A DNA stretch of 64,000 bases from an uncultured Lachnospiraceae bacterium (GTDB lineage Bacteria > Bacillota > Clostridia > Lachnospirales > Lachnospiraceae). Position numbers and translations under genes: made by a program. This document shows, piece after piece, positions 1 through 9,262 of this stretch. Each line of letters begins with the position of its first letter. Position 1 is the stretch's first letter. A model generated the notes under the pieces. The model had not been told where the DNA came from. It searched no databases and saw nothing but the letters and a program-made list of their open reading frames with translations. The stretch covers positions 1 through 64,000 of the forward strand of contig CAJFOF010000018.1 in the NCBI GenBank assembly GCA_904395885.1. Direction: 5' to 3'.

Positions 1-2
1 AA

Positions 3-1934
3 CCGGAGAGCTTCTCTGTCAACGGGATCTTCTCAGGACATCCCAGAGGCTTCGGCTTTGTCACGGTGGAGGGGATGGAACAGGATGTCTTCATTCCAGA
101 GGAAAAGACCCGGGGGGCCTTAAACGGCGACCGGGTGCAGATCGTGATCGAGAAGACGCCTGGCGGAAAACGGGCGGAGGGGGCTGTCCTCCGGATTCTG
201 GAGCACGCCAACAGAGAAGTCATCGGGTATTTCCAGAAAAATAAAAACTTTGGATTCGTGATTCCGGATAATCCCAAGATTTCCAGAGACATTTTTATCT
301 CCAAAGAGAAGGATATGGGCGCTGTCACAGGCCATAAGGTGGTGGCAAAGATAGTGGATTTTGGAGGCCCGGGGAAGAACCCTGAGGGAGAAATCACAGA
401 GATCCTGGGCCATGCAGGCGATCCGGGGACGGATATCCTGTCCATCGTCCGTGCTTACGGACTGCCGGAGGCATTTCCGGAAGAGGTGATGAGGGAAGCC
501 GGGGCGGTTTCGGAGGAGGTGGAGGCGTCTCAGACGGCGGGAAGGCTGGATCTGAGAGGACTCCAGACCGTGACCATTGACGGGGAGGACGCCAAGGACC
601 TGGATGATGCCGTGACCCTGACCAAGGAGGGGGACCGGTACCATCTGGGGGTTCACATTGCAGATGTGAGCCATTATGTGAAGGAGGGCAGCGCCCTGGA
701 CCGGGAGGCTCTGAGGCGGGGAACCAGTGTTTACCTGGTGGACCGGGTGATTCCCATGCTCCCCCACAGACTCAGCAACGGCATCTGCTCCCTCAATGAG
801 GGCTGTGACCGCCTTGCCCTTAGCTGCCTGATGGAGATCAGTGAAAAGGGGGAGATCCTGGATCATCAGATCGCTGAGACGGTTATCCGGGTAGACCGAA
901 GGATGACTTACACCGCAGTCAACGGCATCATCACCCACCAGGATGAAGGACTCACGGAGGAGTACCGGGAGCTGGTTCCCCTTTTCCAGCTTATGAAAGA
1001 GCTGTCACAGATCCTGAGAGAGAGAAGGGCAAAGCGGGGAGCCATTGACTTTGACTTCCCGGAGAGCAAGATCATCCTGGACGAGAAGGGCAAACCGCTG
1101 GAGATCAGACCCCATGAGAGGAACGCAGCCACAAAGCTGATAGAAGATTTTATGCTGGCGGCCAACGAGACCGTAGCGGAGGACTTCTACTGGAGGCAGC
1201 TCCCCTTCCTCTACCGCACCCATGAAAATCCTGATCCGGAAAAGATGAAGCAGCTTGCCACCTTTATCCATAATTTCGGGTTGTTTATCCGGACAGCTCA
1301 CGGGGAGATTCACCCCAAGGAGATCCAGAAGCTTCTGGCGAAGGTGGAGGATACGCCCCAGGAAGCCCTGATCAGCAGGCTGACCCTGCGTTCCTTAAAG
1401 CAGGCCAGATACAGCATCCAGTGTACAGGGCATTTCGGGCTGGCGGCCAACTACTATACTCATTTTACGTCTCCGATCCGGCGCTATCCGGATCTCCAGA
1501 TCCACCGGATCATCAAGGAGAGCCTGAAATCCGGCCTTGGGGAGCGGAGGATCGCCCACTACGAGGACATCCTGCCGGATGTAGCTGTAAAGACATCCGC
1601 CCTGGAGCGGCGGGCTGATGAGGCAGAGCGGGAGACGGAAAAACTGAAAAAATGCGAGTATATGTCCCGCTATATAGGAGAAGAGTTCGAGGGCGTCATC
1701 TCCGGCGTCACCAACTGGGGCCTCTATGTAGAGCTTCCCAACACGGTGGAAGGGATGATCCGGATGAACGCTCTGGACGATGATTACTATCTCTTTGATG
1801 AAGAACACTATGAGCTTACAGGCGAGATGACGAAGAAGACCTATAAGCTGGGTCAGAGGATCCGGGTTCGGGTGGTGAACACGGACAGGATGCTGAAGAC
1901 TATCGACTTTATTCCCGTCAAGGCGGAGGAATAA
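3..1934 (+). CDS. rnr: Ribonuclease R (5' end outside the window)
   Basis: This is an RNB-family 3'-5' exoribonuclease that degrades structured RNA and works with SmpB/tmRNA. The frame is open back to base 3, and the upstream codons encode a cold-shock fold segment (GHPRGFGFV), so the GTG at 66 is not the start and about 640 residues are visible. The RNB catalytic Asp cluster ([11 protein letters not shown]) lies near 570-610, the conserved [11 protein letters not shown] motif near 1460-1495, and a C-terminal S1 domain spans about 1680-1900. smpB follows after 16 bases, the usual Firmicutes order. The call is secure; only the missing N-terminus is uncertain. Confidence 0.97.
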   Translation, partial: PESFSVNGIFSGHPRGFGFVTVEGMEQDVFIPEEKTRGALNGDRVQIVIEKTPGGKRAEGAVLRILEHANREVIGYFQKNKNFGFVIPDNPKISRDIFISKEKDMGAVTGHKVVAKIVDFGGPGKNPEGEITEILGHAGDPGTDILSIVRAYGLPEAFPEEVMREAGAVSEEVEASQTAGRLDLRGLQTVTIDGEDAKDLDDAVTLTKEGDRYHLGVHIADVSHYVKEGSALDREALRRGTSVYLVDRVIPMLPHRLSNGICSLNEGCDRLALSCLMEISEKGEILDHQIAETVIRVDRRMTYTAVNGIITHQDEGLTEEYRELVPLFQLMKELSQILRERRAKRGAIDFDFPESKIILDEKGKPLEIRPHERNAATKLIEDFMLAANETVAEDFYWRQLPFLYRTHENPDPEKMKQLATFIHNFGLFIRTAHGEIHPKEIQKLLAKVEDTPQEALISRLTLRSLKQARYSIQCTGHFGLAANYYTHFTSPIRRYPDLQIHRIIKESLKSGLGERRIAHYEDILPDVAVKTSALERRADEAERETEKLKKCEYMSRYIGEEFEGVISGVTNWGLYVELPNTVEGMIRMNALDDDYYLFDEEHYELTGEMTKKTYKLGQRIRVRVVNTDRMLKTIDFIPVKAEE

Positions 1935-1950
1935 CAGGAGGAAGATGCAC

Positions 1951-2418
1951 ATGGGAAAAGATGCATTTAAGCTGATTGCCAACAATAAAAAGGCGTACCA
2001 CGATTATTTTATTGATGAAAAGTATGAGACCGGGATCGAGCTGTACGGAACTGAGGTCAAATCTATCCGTATGGGAAAATGCAGCGTCAAAGAGGCTTTT
2101 GTCCGGATCCAGAACGGAGAAGTCTATATTTACGGCATGCACGTAAATCCTTACGAAAAGGGAAATATTTTCAATAAAGATCCCCTAAGGCCGAGGAAAC
2201 TTTTGATGCACAAGGCGGAGATCAATAAGCTGGCCGGAAAGATCGCGGAAAAGGGATTTACCCTTGTTCCCCTTCAGGTCTACTTTAAAGGGAGCCTGGT
2301 TAAGGTGGAGATCGGGCTGGCGCGGGGCAAAAAGCTGTACGACAAGCGGGCTGACATTGCCAAGAAGGACCAGCGGCGCGAGCTGGAGAGAGAGTTTAAA
2401 GTGAAGAATCTGTATTGA
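1951..2418 (+). CDS. smpB: SsrA-binding protein SmpB
   Basis: SmpB binds tmRNA and delivers it to stalled ribosomes. The protein is about 155 residues, normal for the family, with the motif [19 protein letters not shown] near residues 30-50 and the basic C-terminal tail starting [14 protein letters not shown]. An ATG at 1945 is only 3 bases from the AGGAGG at 1936-1941, whereas the ATG at 1951 has a normal 9-base gap, so 1951 is preferred. It is probably co-transcribed with rnr. No tmRNA gene was found just downstream, where it often sits. Confidence 0.96.
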   Translation: MGKDAFKLIANNKKAYHDYFIDEKYETGIELYGTEVKSIRMGKCSVKEAFVRIQNGEVYIYGMHVNPYEKGNIFNKDPLRPRKLLMHKAEINKLAGKIAEKGFTLVPLQVYFKGSLVKVEIGLARGKKLYDKRADIAKKDQRRELEREFKVKNLY

Positions 2419-2501
2419 CAGATATGCTGTCAGAAGGCAGAAAAGACACAGGGCAGACAGTTCCCTAAGCCAACCACCGATAAGGAAGTAGTCCTATCTT
2501 G

Positions 2502-2540
2502 CAGGACAGCATGGCAATTTGCTATGCTGTCCTGATTTTT
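2502..2540 (+). terminator. Rho-independent terminator after smpB
   Basis: A perfect 11-bp inverted repeat, CAGGACAGCAT (2502-2512) and ATGCTGTCCTG (2524-2534), is followed by A and five T. It should end the rnr-smpB transcript. Confidence 0.85.
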
Positions 2541-2607
2541 CTTTGCCATTCAATGGTTTGTGTGTCCTCGGCCTGTACTACCGTATTATTTGATTCAGTA
2601 CAATGGC

Positions 2608-2644
2608 AAAAAAGTTGCGACCATCCATAGTGTTGAATGGTCGC
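2608..2644 (-). terminator. Terminator of the DUF3990/HTH cassette (reverse strand)
   Basis: On the reverse strand GCGACCAT (2644-2637) and ATGGTCGC (2624-2617) form a hairpin followed by a T-rich run (A-run 2608-2613 on the + strand). It lies just after the stop codon of the HTH gene, so the cassette carries its own terminator facing that of smpB. Confidence 0.75.
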
Positions 2645-2653
2645 GATCGTTTC

Positions 2654-3298
2654 CTATTCCGTTTTCTCTATCAAATCCCCTACCTCACAGCACAGCACTT
2701 TTGCCAGTACGACAAGATACTCTACCTGAGCCTTGTTGATGTTCTTCTGCCGTTGCTCGTATTGCTGGATAGTGCGTACTGGAATGCCGGACAAATCCGC
2801 AAGCTGGCGTTGACTCAAACCGGCTTTCTGCCGCAGAAGTTTTAGATTTGTTTCCGGTTTTGCCGCTTTATACATCGCATTCACCTTATCGACGAACTGA
2901 CGAATATCCATTTCGTGGTAGGGATGGTAAAGAGCTATCATATCCTTGATAGGGACATACCGCACGATCTCTGCAAAGCTCATGGATGTTTCCCACTGAT
3001 AATATGCTAATGCCCAGCCCGTCCAAAATTCCTCGCTTCGTGAGGCGGTGTAGTTCGGCTCAATGCGTTCACTTTTTACGCCGGACTGCTCAAGCACCTC
3101 ATAAGCAAGCTCCACACCGGACATACCAACAATAACAGCGAAATCGCCGATTTCAAAGCGTTCCGCAACGCCGGACTTGATGAACAGATCAAAAAATTCC
3201 GCAATATCGTATTTGAGATCATACACCGCAAAGTCCAGCATACGACCAAGGGCAGTGCGGGCTTTATCAAGATAAACCTTATCGTAAGCGCGGATCAT
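2654..3298 (-). CDS. HTH (XRE) protein, putative antitoxin of the DUF3990 pair
   Basis: The 214-residue protein has a C-terminal XRE-type helix-turn-helix (about 153-207: LRQKAGLSQRQLADLSGIP, then VRTIQQYEQ) and an N-terminal region (about 1-75) containing DLKYDIAEFFDLFIKSGVAE, which I do not match to a named family. Its start overlaps the end of the DUF3990 gene by 20 bases on the same strand, so the two are translationally coupled. By analogy with toxin-antitoxin operons, the HTH protein probably neutralises its partner and represses the shared promoter. That role is inferred; the DNA-binding domain is seen directly. Confidence 0.7.
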   Translation of the reverse strand: MIRAYDKVYLDKARTALGRMLDFAVYDLKYDIAEFFDLFIKSGVAERFEIGDFAVIVGMSGVELAYEVLEQSGVKSERIEPNYTASRSEEFWTGWALAYYQWETSMSFAEIVRYVPIKDMIALYHPYHEMDIRQFVDKVNAMYKAAKPETNLKLLRQKAGLSQRQLADLSGIPVRTIQQYEQRQKNINKAQVEYLVVLAKVLCCEVGDLIEKTE

Positions 3299-3956
3299 CA
3301 GGCATCATCTCCTCATCCATAATCTGCGTGATATATAAATCGCCGCGCTGACGGCGATTTCGCTCCACACTGAAATACTCACGGCGGGCGGTCTTGTCGC
3401 GCAGCATTTTTTTTACGTACCATTCGCTGCTTTCAGCAATCTCGCTGCCGACGAACTTGATTCGCTCAAATGCCGTCTTACTCTTAAGAACAAATTGCTG
3501 ACCGAGTTTGCCAAGATACATTGCATTGTTAAGCTGGCGGTAAGAAATCGTACCATTTATGAAATCCTGTGCAAACGAAAAATAGCTGTCATCAGCGCGA
3601 TAGCCAATGATCGCGTCGCAGCTTTCGTAATCGACGGAAAAATTGGCAAGCAGATATTCCTTCGCCTCTAATGCCAGAACAGAGGGAACATCAAACTCTC
3701 GGTTTTGCAGGAGTACCGTAAGCCAATGCAGGATGCAGTATTCCGGCGCGTTCAGTTCAAGGATCTGCAGACCGTCACACTCGATTTCATAGCAGTTGGC
3801 ATAGCCGTCCTGATTCTTGCCGACTGCCCATTCCTTTGCCATTTCAAGGCTGTCGGTGCAGTAAAAACCTAGGCCATAATCATTGTAAGGCTTACCGTAT
3901 CCAAATAAAGGCTTTTCAATGATATTTGAGGAACCGTGATAGAGTTCTTTGATCAT
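3279..3956 (-). CDS. DUF3990 protein, ADP-ribosyltransferase-like putative toxin
   Basis: This 225-residue protein opens with YHGSS, carries GLGFYCTDS at about residues 28-36, and has a late LGQQFVLKS segment near residue 150. These blocks resemble DUF3990 and the H-Y-[E/Q] pattern of the ADP-ribosyltransferase fold. The start has a good site on the reverse strand (GAGAGGTG about 7 bases upstream of ATG) and a near-consensus promoter. It is the first gene of a two-gene operon with an HTH protein, which suggests a toxin role. The enzymatic activity and target are not shown by the sequence. Confidence 0.68.
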   Translation of the reverse strand: MIKELYHGSSNIIEKPLFGYGKPYNDYGLGFYCTDSLEMAKEWAVGKNQDGYANCYEIECDGLQILELNAPEYCILHWLTVLLQNREFDVPSVLALEAKEYLLANFSVDYESCDAIIGYRADDSYFSFAQDFINGTISYRQLNNAMYLGKLGQQFVLKSKTAFERIKFVGSEIAESSEWYVKKMLRDKTARREYFSVERNRRQRGDLYITQIMDEEMMPDDPRLR

Positions 3957-3985
3957 AGGTATATCACCTCTCTTTCACACATTTT

Positions 3986-4014
3986 ATTATACGCCCAAAG
4001 GAGTAGTCTGTCAA
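3986..4014 (-). promoter_or_regulatory. Consensus promoter of the DUF3990/HTH operon with repeated AGTCTG boxes
   Basis: On the reverse strand, TTGACA (4014-4009) and TATAAT (3991-3986) are both perfect with a 17-base spacer. Around the -35 box, AGTCTG occurs at 4005-4010 and 4018-4023 on the + strand, a 13-base direct repeat that could be the operator for the HTH protein. The operator role is inference. Confidence 0.75.
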
Positions 4015-4094
4015 TATAGTCTGAAAAAGTTTAGAAATCGGTATTTTGTTTGCCCCCTGTCCAATGGCGGGAAGAGGAATGCCTGAAAAACCGC

Positions 4095-4136
4095 TTGACA
4101 TTCTCAGAAATTTTCTCTTATAGTTATACACAACTA
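4095..4136 (+). promoter_or_regulatory. Promoter and LysR-box candidate upstream of the LysR-ATPase fusion
   Basis: TTGACA (4095-4100), an 18-base spacer and TATAGT (4119-4124) form a promoter. The perfect inverted repeat TAGTT-N6-AACTA (4121-4136) overlaps the -10/start region and fits the T-N11-A pattern of LysR operators, suggesting autoregulation. Confidence 0.6.
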
Positions 4137-4156
4137 ACTCATGAAGGGAGAACACG

Positions 4157-5791
4157 ATGGATATCAGACAACTGGAATATTTTGCGGCATGCTGTGAACA
4201 GGGGAGTTTCAATAAAGCCGCCGCATGTCTCTATACAACGCAGCCGAATGTGAGCAAGGTGATCTCCAGCCTAGAGAGAGAGCTGGGAAGAGAGTTATTT
4301 GAGCGGGGAAGCAAAGGGATCCGTCTGACACCATTTGGGGAGACGATCCGGGAATACGCCGGGAATATTCTGCAGAATGCAGGTCTTATCCGCAGCATGA
4401 CCCCTGCAAACCCGGGAAAAAAGCTGTCAGTTGCCACCTATTCCAGCAACTTTATGGCCGGCCTGCTGCTGGAATTTTATCAGAAGACTCAGGGGAAATA
4501 CGTGATCGAACACCTTCAGGGGACCGTGGAGGAAGTGACAGACTATGTGAAAAAGGGGATTTCCGAAATCGGGGTGGTGGTGCTGGCCAAAAAGCATGAG
4601 GCCGTATTCTGCCACATTTTGGGCCACAAGCGCCAGGAATTTCATCACCTTGGAGACCGGGAGCTGTGCCTGTTTGTGGGACCCTGCCATCCGCTTTACA
4701 CCAGGGACAGCGTAAATTTTGATGAGCTCTCCAGCCTGAAATTTATCCGGGGAGCCAGAGACTATTTTTCGATGGAACACCACCTGGAGGCGGTGGGCAT
4801 GGGGGTCCTTAACAGTGAGAATTTCCACAACGTGATCTGCAGCAACAGCGATTTCGTCTACGTCAACACCCTGATGCATACGGATGTCTGCGGCCTGGGG
4901 ATCGGTCTGCCTGGGGAGAGGGTCTGGATCCATGACATCCGGATCCTCCCCATTATCGGCTGCGAGCCAGTGCTGACGGTAGGATATACCGCTGCGGCCG
5001 GGCAGACGCTCAGCAAACCGGCGAAGGAATTTGTACCAATGTTTATTAAAGAGATTACGAAAAAATATGACGGCAAGGCGGTGGTGGATTCCGTCTCTTT
5101 TGAAATCCCCAGGGGCAAGGTTCTGTCCCTGATCGGCCCTAACGGTGCAGGTAAATCCACAGTTATGGGGATCATTTCCCGGCTGATTGCCAGGGACGCC
5201 GGAATGGTGGATTTTAAAGGGCAGGATATTGAAAAATGGAAGAGCAGGGAGCTTTCCCAAAAGCTGGCGATCCTGACCCAGAGCAACCATATCCAGATGA
5301 AGCTGACAGTGAGCGAGCTGGTGGCCTTCGGCCGTTTCCCCTATTCAGGGGGAAGGCTGACAAAAGAGGACGAGGAGATTGTAGACCAGGCCATCGCCTA
5401 CATGGAACTGGAGGAATTTAGCGACCGGTTTATCGATGAGCTTTCCGGCGGCCAGCGGCAGAGGGCCTACATCGCCATGGTCATCGCCCAGGACACGGAG
5501 TACATTCTGCTGGATGAACCCACCAACAACCTGGATATTTACCACGCGACCAACATGATGAAGACCGTGAGAAAGCTCTGCGATGAGCTGGGAAAGACGG
5601 TAGTACTGGTACTCCACGAGATCAATTATGCGGCGTTTTATTCTGATTATATCTGCGCCTTTGCAGATGGGAAGATTGCCCGCTTCGGCACCGTGGAAGA
5701 GGTGATGACCAGGGAAAACCTTTCAGAAATTTACCAGGTAGATTTTGAGATCCAGACGGTAAAAGGAAAACCTTTGGCAATTTACTATTAG
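4157..5791 (+). CDS. In-frame fusion of a LysR-type regulator and a siderophore ABC ATPase
   Basis: One 544-residue frame holds two complete-looking proteins. Residues 1-294 are a LysR regulator: winged HTH at about 1-60 (FNKAAACLYTTQPNVSKVIS) and an effector domain at about 90-290. Residues 295-544 are a FepC/YclP-like iron-siderophore ATPase of normal length with Walker A (GPNGAGKST, about 327-335), signature LSGGQ (429-433) and Walker B ILLDE (450-454). The junction is near Met295 (base 5039). The usual locus is regulator, two permeases, ATPase, binding protein; both permeases are absent. The likely origin is a deletion joining the end of lysR to the start of the ATPase, but an assembly artefact must be excluded. 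RBS AGGGAG precedes ATG 4157. Confidence 0.88.
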   Translation: MDIRQLEYFAACCEQGSFNKAAACLYTTQPNVSKVISSLERELGRELFERGSKGIRLTPFGETIREYAGNILQNAGLIRSMTPANPGKKLSVATYSSNFMAGLLLEFYQKTQGKYVIEHLQGTVEEVTDYVKKGISEIGVVVLAKKHEAVFCHILGHKRQEFHHLGDRELCLFVGPCHPLYTRDSVNFDELSSLKFIRGARDYFSMEHHLEAVGMGVLNSENFHNVICSNSDFVYVNTLMHTDVCGLGIGLPGERVWIHDIRILPIIGCEPVLTVGYTAAAGQTLSKPAKEFVPMFIKEITKKYDGKAVVDSVSFEIPRGKVLSLIGPNGAGKSTVMGIISRLIARDAGMVDFKGQDIEKWKSRELSQKLAILTQSNHIQMKLTVSELVAFGRFPYSGGRLTKEDEEIVDQAIAYMELEEFSDRFIDELSGGQRQRAYIAMVIAQDTEYILLDEPTNNLDIYHATNMMKTVRKLCDELGKTVVLVLHEINYAAFYSDYICAFADGKIARFGTVEEVMTRENLSEIYQVDFEIQTVKGKPLAIYY

Positions 5792-5834
5792 ACTGACTGC
5801 TAAACGGAGGCAGAGAATTTGGAGGAAACTTACC

Positions 5835-6896
5835 ATGAGAAAGAGAATATTATCGGCAATTACTGTGATGACAGCAATGCTTGCGCTGACGGCGTGCGGC
5901 GGGAGCAGCACCGGGGAGACGGCTGTTGCAGTAGAGACTCAGGCGGGAGCAGCGGAGACACAGGCCACTGTAGCGGAGGCGGCAGAGGTCGCAGAAGAGA
6001 CTGAGAGCACAGAGACGGCATCGGAGACAGTCACCATCACCAGTCTTGATGGAAACGGGGAGGAAATTCAGTTGGAGGTGCCCTACAATCCGGAACGCAT
6101 CGCTATCCTGGACATGGCTTCCCTGGATATTCTGGACAGTCTGGGCGTAGGGGAAAAGGTGGTAGGCATGGCCTCCACTTCCCTGGAATACCTTCAGACC
6201 TACGCTGAAAATGAAGACCTGGCGGCCCTGGGGACAATCAAAGAGGCGGATCTGGAAGCTGTGATGGCCTGCGAGCCGGACGTGATCTTTATCGGCGGCC
6301 GCCTGGCATCAGCTTACGACAGCCTCAGCCAGATTGCTCCTGTGGTATACCTGGCGACAGATACAGAGTCCGGCGTGGTGGAGAGCGTTCGCTCCAATGC
6401 GGAGACCATTGCCTCCATGTTCGGAAAGGAAGCCGAGGTCGGGGAGCTGATGAGCGGCTTCGACGAGAGAATCCAGGCCCTGGCAGACTTTGCGTCTGGA
6501 AAGACGGCCATCGTGGGCATGTGCACCAGCGGCAGCTTTAACATTTTGGGAAACGATGGGAGATGCTCCATCATTGGCAGGGAGATCGGCTTTGACAATG
6601 TGGGTGTAGATGCAGATACAGCCACCTCCACCCACGGCAATGAGGCCTCCTTTGAATTTGTAGTGGAAAAAAATCCGGAATATATGTTCGTCATGGACCG
6701 GGACGCAGCCATCAGCACGGAGGGAGCAAAGCTCGCCCAGGAGATTGTGGAAAATGAACTGGTAAAGGGAATGGATGTTTACAAAAACGGAAATATTGTC
6801 TATCTGGCTCACCCGGCAGTGTGGTACACGGCTGAAGGCGGGATCCAGGCCCTGGATATTATGCTGCAGGATCTTGAATCCGAGCTTTTAGACTGA
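5835..6896 (+). CDS. Siderophore-binding lipoprotein (YclQ/CeuA-like)
   Basis: The protein has a lipoprotein signal peptide with lipobox LTAC (Cys21), then a Glu/Thr/Ala-rich linker to about residue 55, then a periplasmic-binding-protein type 2 domain with the typical opening NPERIAILDMASLDILDSLG. It would capture a ferric siderophore at the cell surface and pass it to an ABC permease. It follows the fused ATPase by about 43 bases with a GGAGGA site. With no permease nearby, it is either orphaned or uses permeases encoded elsewhere. Confidence 0.88.
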   Translation: MRKRILSAITVMTAMLALTACGGSSTGETAVAVETQAGAAETQATVAEAAEVAEETESTETASETVTITSLDGNGEEIQLEVPYNPERIAILDMASLDILDSLGVGEKVVGMASTSLEYLQTYAENEDLAALGTIKEADLEAVMACEPDVIFIGGRLASAYDSLSQIAPVVYLATDTESGVVESVRSNAETIASMFGKEAEVGELMSGFDERIQALADFASGKTAIVGMCTSGSFNILGNDGRCSIIGREIGFDNVGVDADTATSTHGNEASFEFVVEKNPEYMFVMDRDAAISTEGAKLAQEIVENELVKGMDVYKNGNIVYLAHPAVWYTAEGGIQALDIMLQDLESELLD

Positions 6897-7075
6897 GCGG
6901 GTCAGAGAGCAGATCCGCAGAAAAACAAAAAAAGTGATGCCCGATACTTTCCCGGATGGTATACTTAACTGAGATGGCAATGAACAGTGAGCCAAAAGAC
7001 ACCAGGCGGTCTGGCGTTAACGCAGAAGCGGAATCCAGATGCACTGCTCAAGAAAATGAGAGAAAGGAAACTGCA

Positions 7076-7864
7076 ATGGGAAAGCTTAAAAAAATTGGCA
7101 TGGCAATCATTTTTATTTTGATAGCGGCCGGCGTCTGCCTGATTTACTATTACATTCAGACCTGGCCGCTTCGTTTCCGTTCGGAGCTGGATGTATTTTT
7201 CGGGAAAGGAAACTGGGAACAGGTCTCGGCTGAGACGAAGGAGAGCCTGATGTACACGACGTACATCAGGTCGAGAAGCAATTCCCGGCTGCCGGAAGAG
7301 CGGCCGGGAAAATTCCACGAGTGGGAGATCGCATTTACCAACCGGGACGGCGAGACAGAGGTCTGGATGATCAGCGACCACACGATGAAAATCAATCAGG
7401 ATGAGCATTGGATCCTCAGCCCGGAGCGCTACTCGGCAAAGCAGGCCCTGACCCTGGAACTGATGGACGTCTCGACGGCAGCGGTAGGGGAGCAGGTTCG
7501 TCGGGAGGTGCTGCAAAAAATCCTGCCGGAACAGGAAGCGATGTGCCTGGATGTGTATATCTCCTACCGGAATGGGAATCCGCCGCCCCGGATGTACGAC
7601 CAGCTCCGAAAGGAACCGTGGTTTACAGCCAATACTGTGACGGCCGCCGATTATCTGGAGACGGATCTCTATGATTTTTACATCCGTATTCTGGCCTACG
7701 ATTACAGGGTGGAAAAGCTGTCTGACCGGGAGCAGCAGCATCTGATGGACAGTCTGGGAGAGATAGAAAGGGCGCTTCAGGAGCTGTACGGCGAATATGC
7801 AGACTATGACATTTACCTGGGAGAAGGATACGCGGCAAAATTCAGCGGGGAGAACGCCAGGTAG
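7076..7864 (+). CDS. Membrane-anchored protein of unknown function
   Basis: I do not recognise this family. The frame opens at 6956, but an AAAGGA site 7 bases before ATG 7076 gives a 262-residue product with one N-terminal membrane segment (about residues 8-26, KIGMAIIFILIAAGVCLIYY) and a polar extracellular domain rich in Glu, Arg and Tyr. No catalytic motif is seen. It lies between the siderophore-binding protein and a radical SAM gene on the same strand with no clear operon link to either. Confidence 0.65.
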   Translation: MGKLKKIGMAIIFILIAAGVCLIYYYIQTWPLRFRSELDVFFGKGNWEQVSAETKESLMYTTYIRSRSNSRLPEERPGKFHEWEIAFTNRDGETEVWMISDHTMKINQDEHWILSPERYSAKQALTLELMDVSTAAVGEQVRREVLQKILPEQEAMCLDVYISYRNGNPPPRMYDQLRKEPWFTANTVTAADYLETDLYDFYIRILAYDYRVEKLSDREQQHLMDSLGEIERALQELYGEYADYDIYLGEGYAAKFSGENAR

Positions 7865-7948
7865 CAACAGGCGGGACAGGCGCACTTGACAGGCCCCCTC
7901 ATATCTGATAAAAGTATAAATTAGAACATACGAAAAGAGGAATTGAGG

Positions 7949-9070
7949 ATGCCGCCTTTACAGCTTTTGATAAAACCTTCTTCCGGAATGTGCAACCTGC
8001 GGTGCCGCTATTGTTTTTACTGCGATGTTGCCCAGAACCGGATGAAAGAAAATTACGGTTTTATGACCAGGGACACCATGAGGCAGGTGGTGAAAAAAGC
8101 CCTCGCCTACGCGGATGGAACCTGCGGCTTTGCCTTCCAGGGAGGGGAGCCGACCCTGATCGGGATTGATTTTTACAGGGATTTTCTGGACACGGTAAAG
8201 GAGTACAATACAAAGAATCTTCCGGTCTCCCTGTCCCTGCAGACAAACGGCTACAGGCTGGGGGACGAGTGGGCTAAGCTGTTTGCAGAAAACCGCTTCC
8301 TGGTGGGAGTGTCCGTGGACGGCGTCAAGGCCACCCACGATTCCCAGAGACTGACGCCCTCAGGGGAGGGGAGTTTCTCCGGGGTCATGGAGACTATCGA
8401 CCGCTTTAACCGTCATAAGGTTGAGTACAATATTCTGACTGTAGTTCACGCGAAGACGGCGGCCAAAATCCGCAGGATCTACGAGTTTTACAAAAAAAAT
8501 AATTTTCATTACCAGCAGTACATCGCCTGTCTGGATCCGCTGACCGAGGAACCAGGCGGCCACGACTATTCCCTGAGTCCGGAAGCCTACGGCAGCTTTC
8601 TGATCGAACTGTTTGATCTGTGGTATTTAGACTTGCAGCACGGCTCGCAGCCGTATATCCGCCAGTTTGAGAATGCCATCGGAATTTTGGCCGGATATCC
8701 GCCGGAATCCTGTGAACAGAGGGGAATCTGTTCGGTCCAGCACGTGGTGGAGGCAGACGGCTCTGTGTACCCCTGCGATTTCTACGTTCTGGATCAGTTC
8801 CGCCTGGGCAATCTCAATGAGACGGGCTTTGAGGAGATCGATCGGTCGCCTGTAGGGGAAGCTTTTGTGAAGGAATCTCTGGACAGGACGGAAAAATGCC
8901 GCCGGTGCCGTTATTTTCAGGTGTGTCGGGGCGGCTGCCGCCGACACAGGGCCCTGGGAGACGGGACCGTCATGGGCGACAATTATTTTTGCAGGTCCTA
9001 TGAGATGTTCTATGATGCTGTTCTTCCGAGAATGGAACAGATCGCCGCGGTGCTGAGAAGACGGCGGTAG
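7949..9070 (+). CDS. Radical SAM/SPASM protein, anaerobic sulfatase maturase type
   Basis: The N-terminus has the radical SAM cluster motif C-x3-C-x2-C at Cys15, Cys19 and Cys22 (CNLRCRYC). The C-terminus has a SPASM domain with Cys-rich blocks (CSVQHVV, YPCDFYVLD, CRRCRYFQVCRGGC) for auxiliary FeS clusters. Length (373) and sequence match anSME enzymes, which oxidise Cys or Ser of sulfatases to formylglycine without oxygen. No sulfatase gene is in the window, so the substrate is encoded elsewhere or is another peptide. The frame opens with TTG at 7943, but ATG 7949 has the better spacing to AGAGG. Confidence 0.85.
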   Translation: MPPLQLLIKPSSGMCNLRCRYCFYCDVAQNRMKENYGFMTRDTMRQVVKKALAYADGTCGFAFQGGEPTLIGIDFYRDFLDTVKEYNTKNLPVSLSLQTNGYRLGDEWAKLFAENRFLVGVSVDGVKATHDSQRLTPSGEGSFSGVMETIDRFNRHKVEYNILTVVHAKTAAKIRRIYEFYKKNNFHYQQYIACLDPLTEEPGGHDYSLSPEAYGSFLIELFDLWYLDLQHGSQPYIRQFENAIGILAGYPPESCEQRGICSVQHVVEADGSVYPCDFYVLDQFRLGNLNETGFEEIDRSPVGEAFVKESLDRTEKCRRCRYFQVCRGGCRRHRALGDGTVMGDNYFCRSYEMFYDAVLPRMEQIAAVLRRRR

Positions 9071-9084
9071 AAGCAGAAAAAAAC

Positions 9085-9113
9085 TTGTAAAGAGGAATCC
9101 GGTGTGATATAAT
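9085..9113 (+). promoter_or_regulatory. Promoter of tRNA-Ala
   Basis: TTGTAA (9085-9090), a 17-base spacer and a perfect TATAAT (9108-9113) lie 65 bases upstream of the tRNA. A GCAGTGA/TCACTGC hairpin (about 9123-9153) is in the leader. Confidence 0.75.
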
Positions 9114-9177
9114 ACTTGAGATAGCAGTGATCAGGTAAGATCAGGAGTCACTGCTCATCGAAGTACGGATTCTTTTC

Positions 9178-9250
9178 GGGCTTGTAGCTCAGTTGGGAGA
9201 GCGTTCGGTTCGCATCCGAGAGGTCGAGGGTTCGAATCCCTTCAGGTCCA
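9178..9250 (+). tRNA. tRNA-Ala (anticodon CGC)
   Basis: The 73-base sequence folds as a full cloverleaf. The acceptor stem is GGGCTTG with CAGGTCC, including the G3:U70 pair that marks alanine tRNAs. The D-arm is GCTC/GAGC, the anticodon loop TTCGCAT gives CGC (reads GCG), and the T-arm has GGTTCGAATCC. The discriminator is A and CCA is not encoded. It is a single-gene unit with its own promoter and terminator. Confidence 0.95.
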
Positions 9251-9262
9251 TCTTTTGAGATT

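Noticed and set aside
2419..2600. tmRNA gene downstream of smpB
   Set aside because: No tRNA-Ala-like ends or tag frame could be found, only a terminator.
2603..2845. 80-codon forward frame
   Set aside because: It starts inside the cassette terminator and is antisense to the HTH gene.
4427..5290. 287-codon reverse frame
   Set aside because: Antisense shadow of the LysR-ATPase fusion, no RBS.
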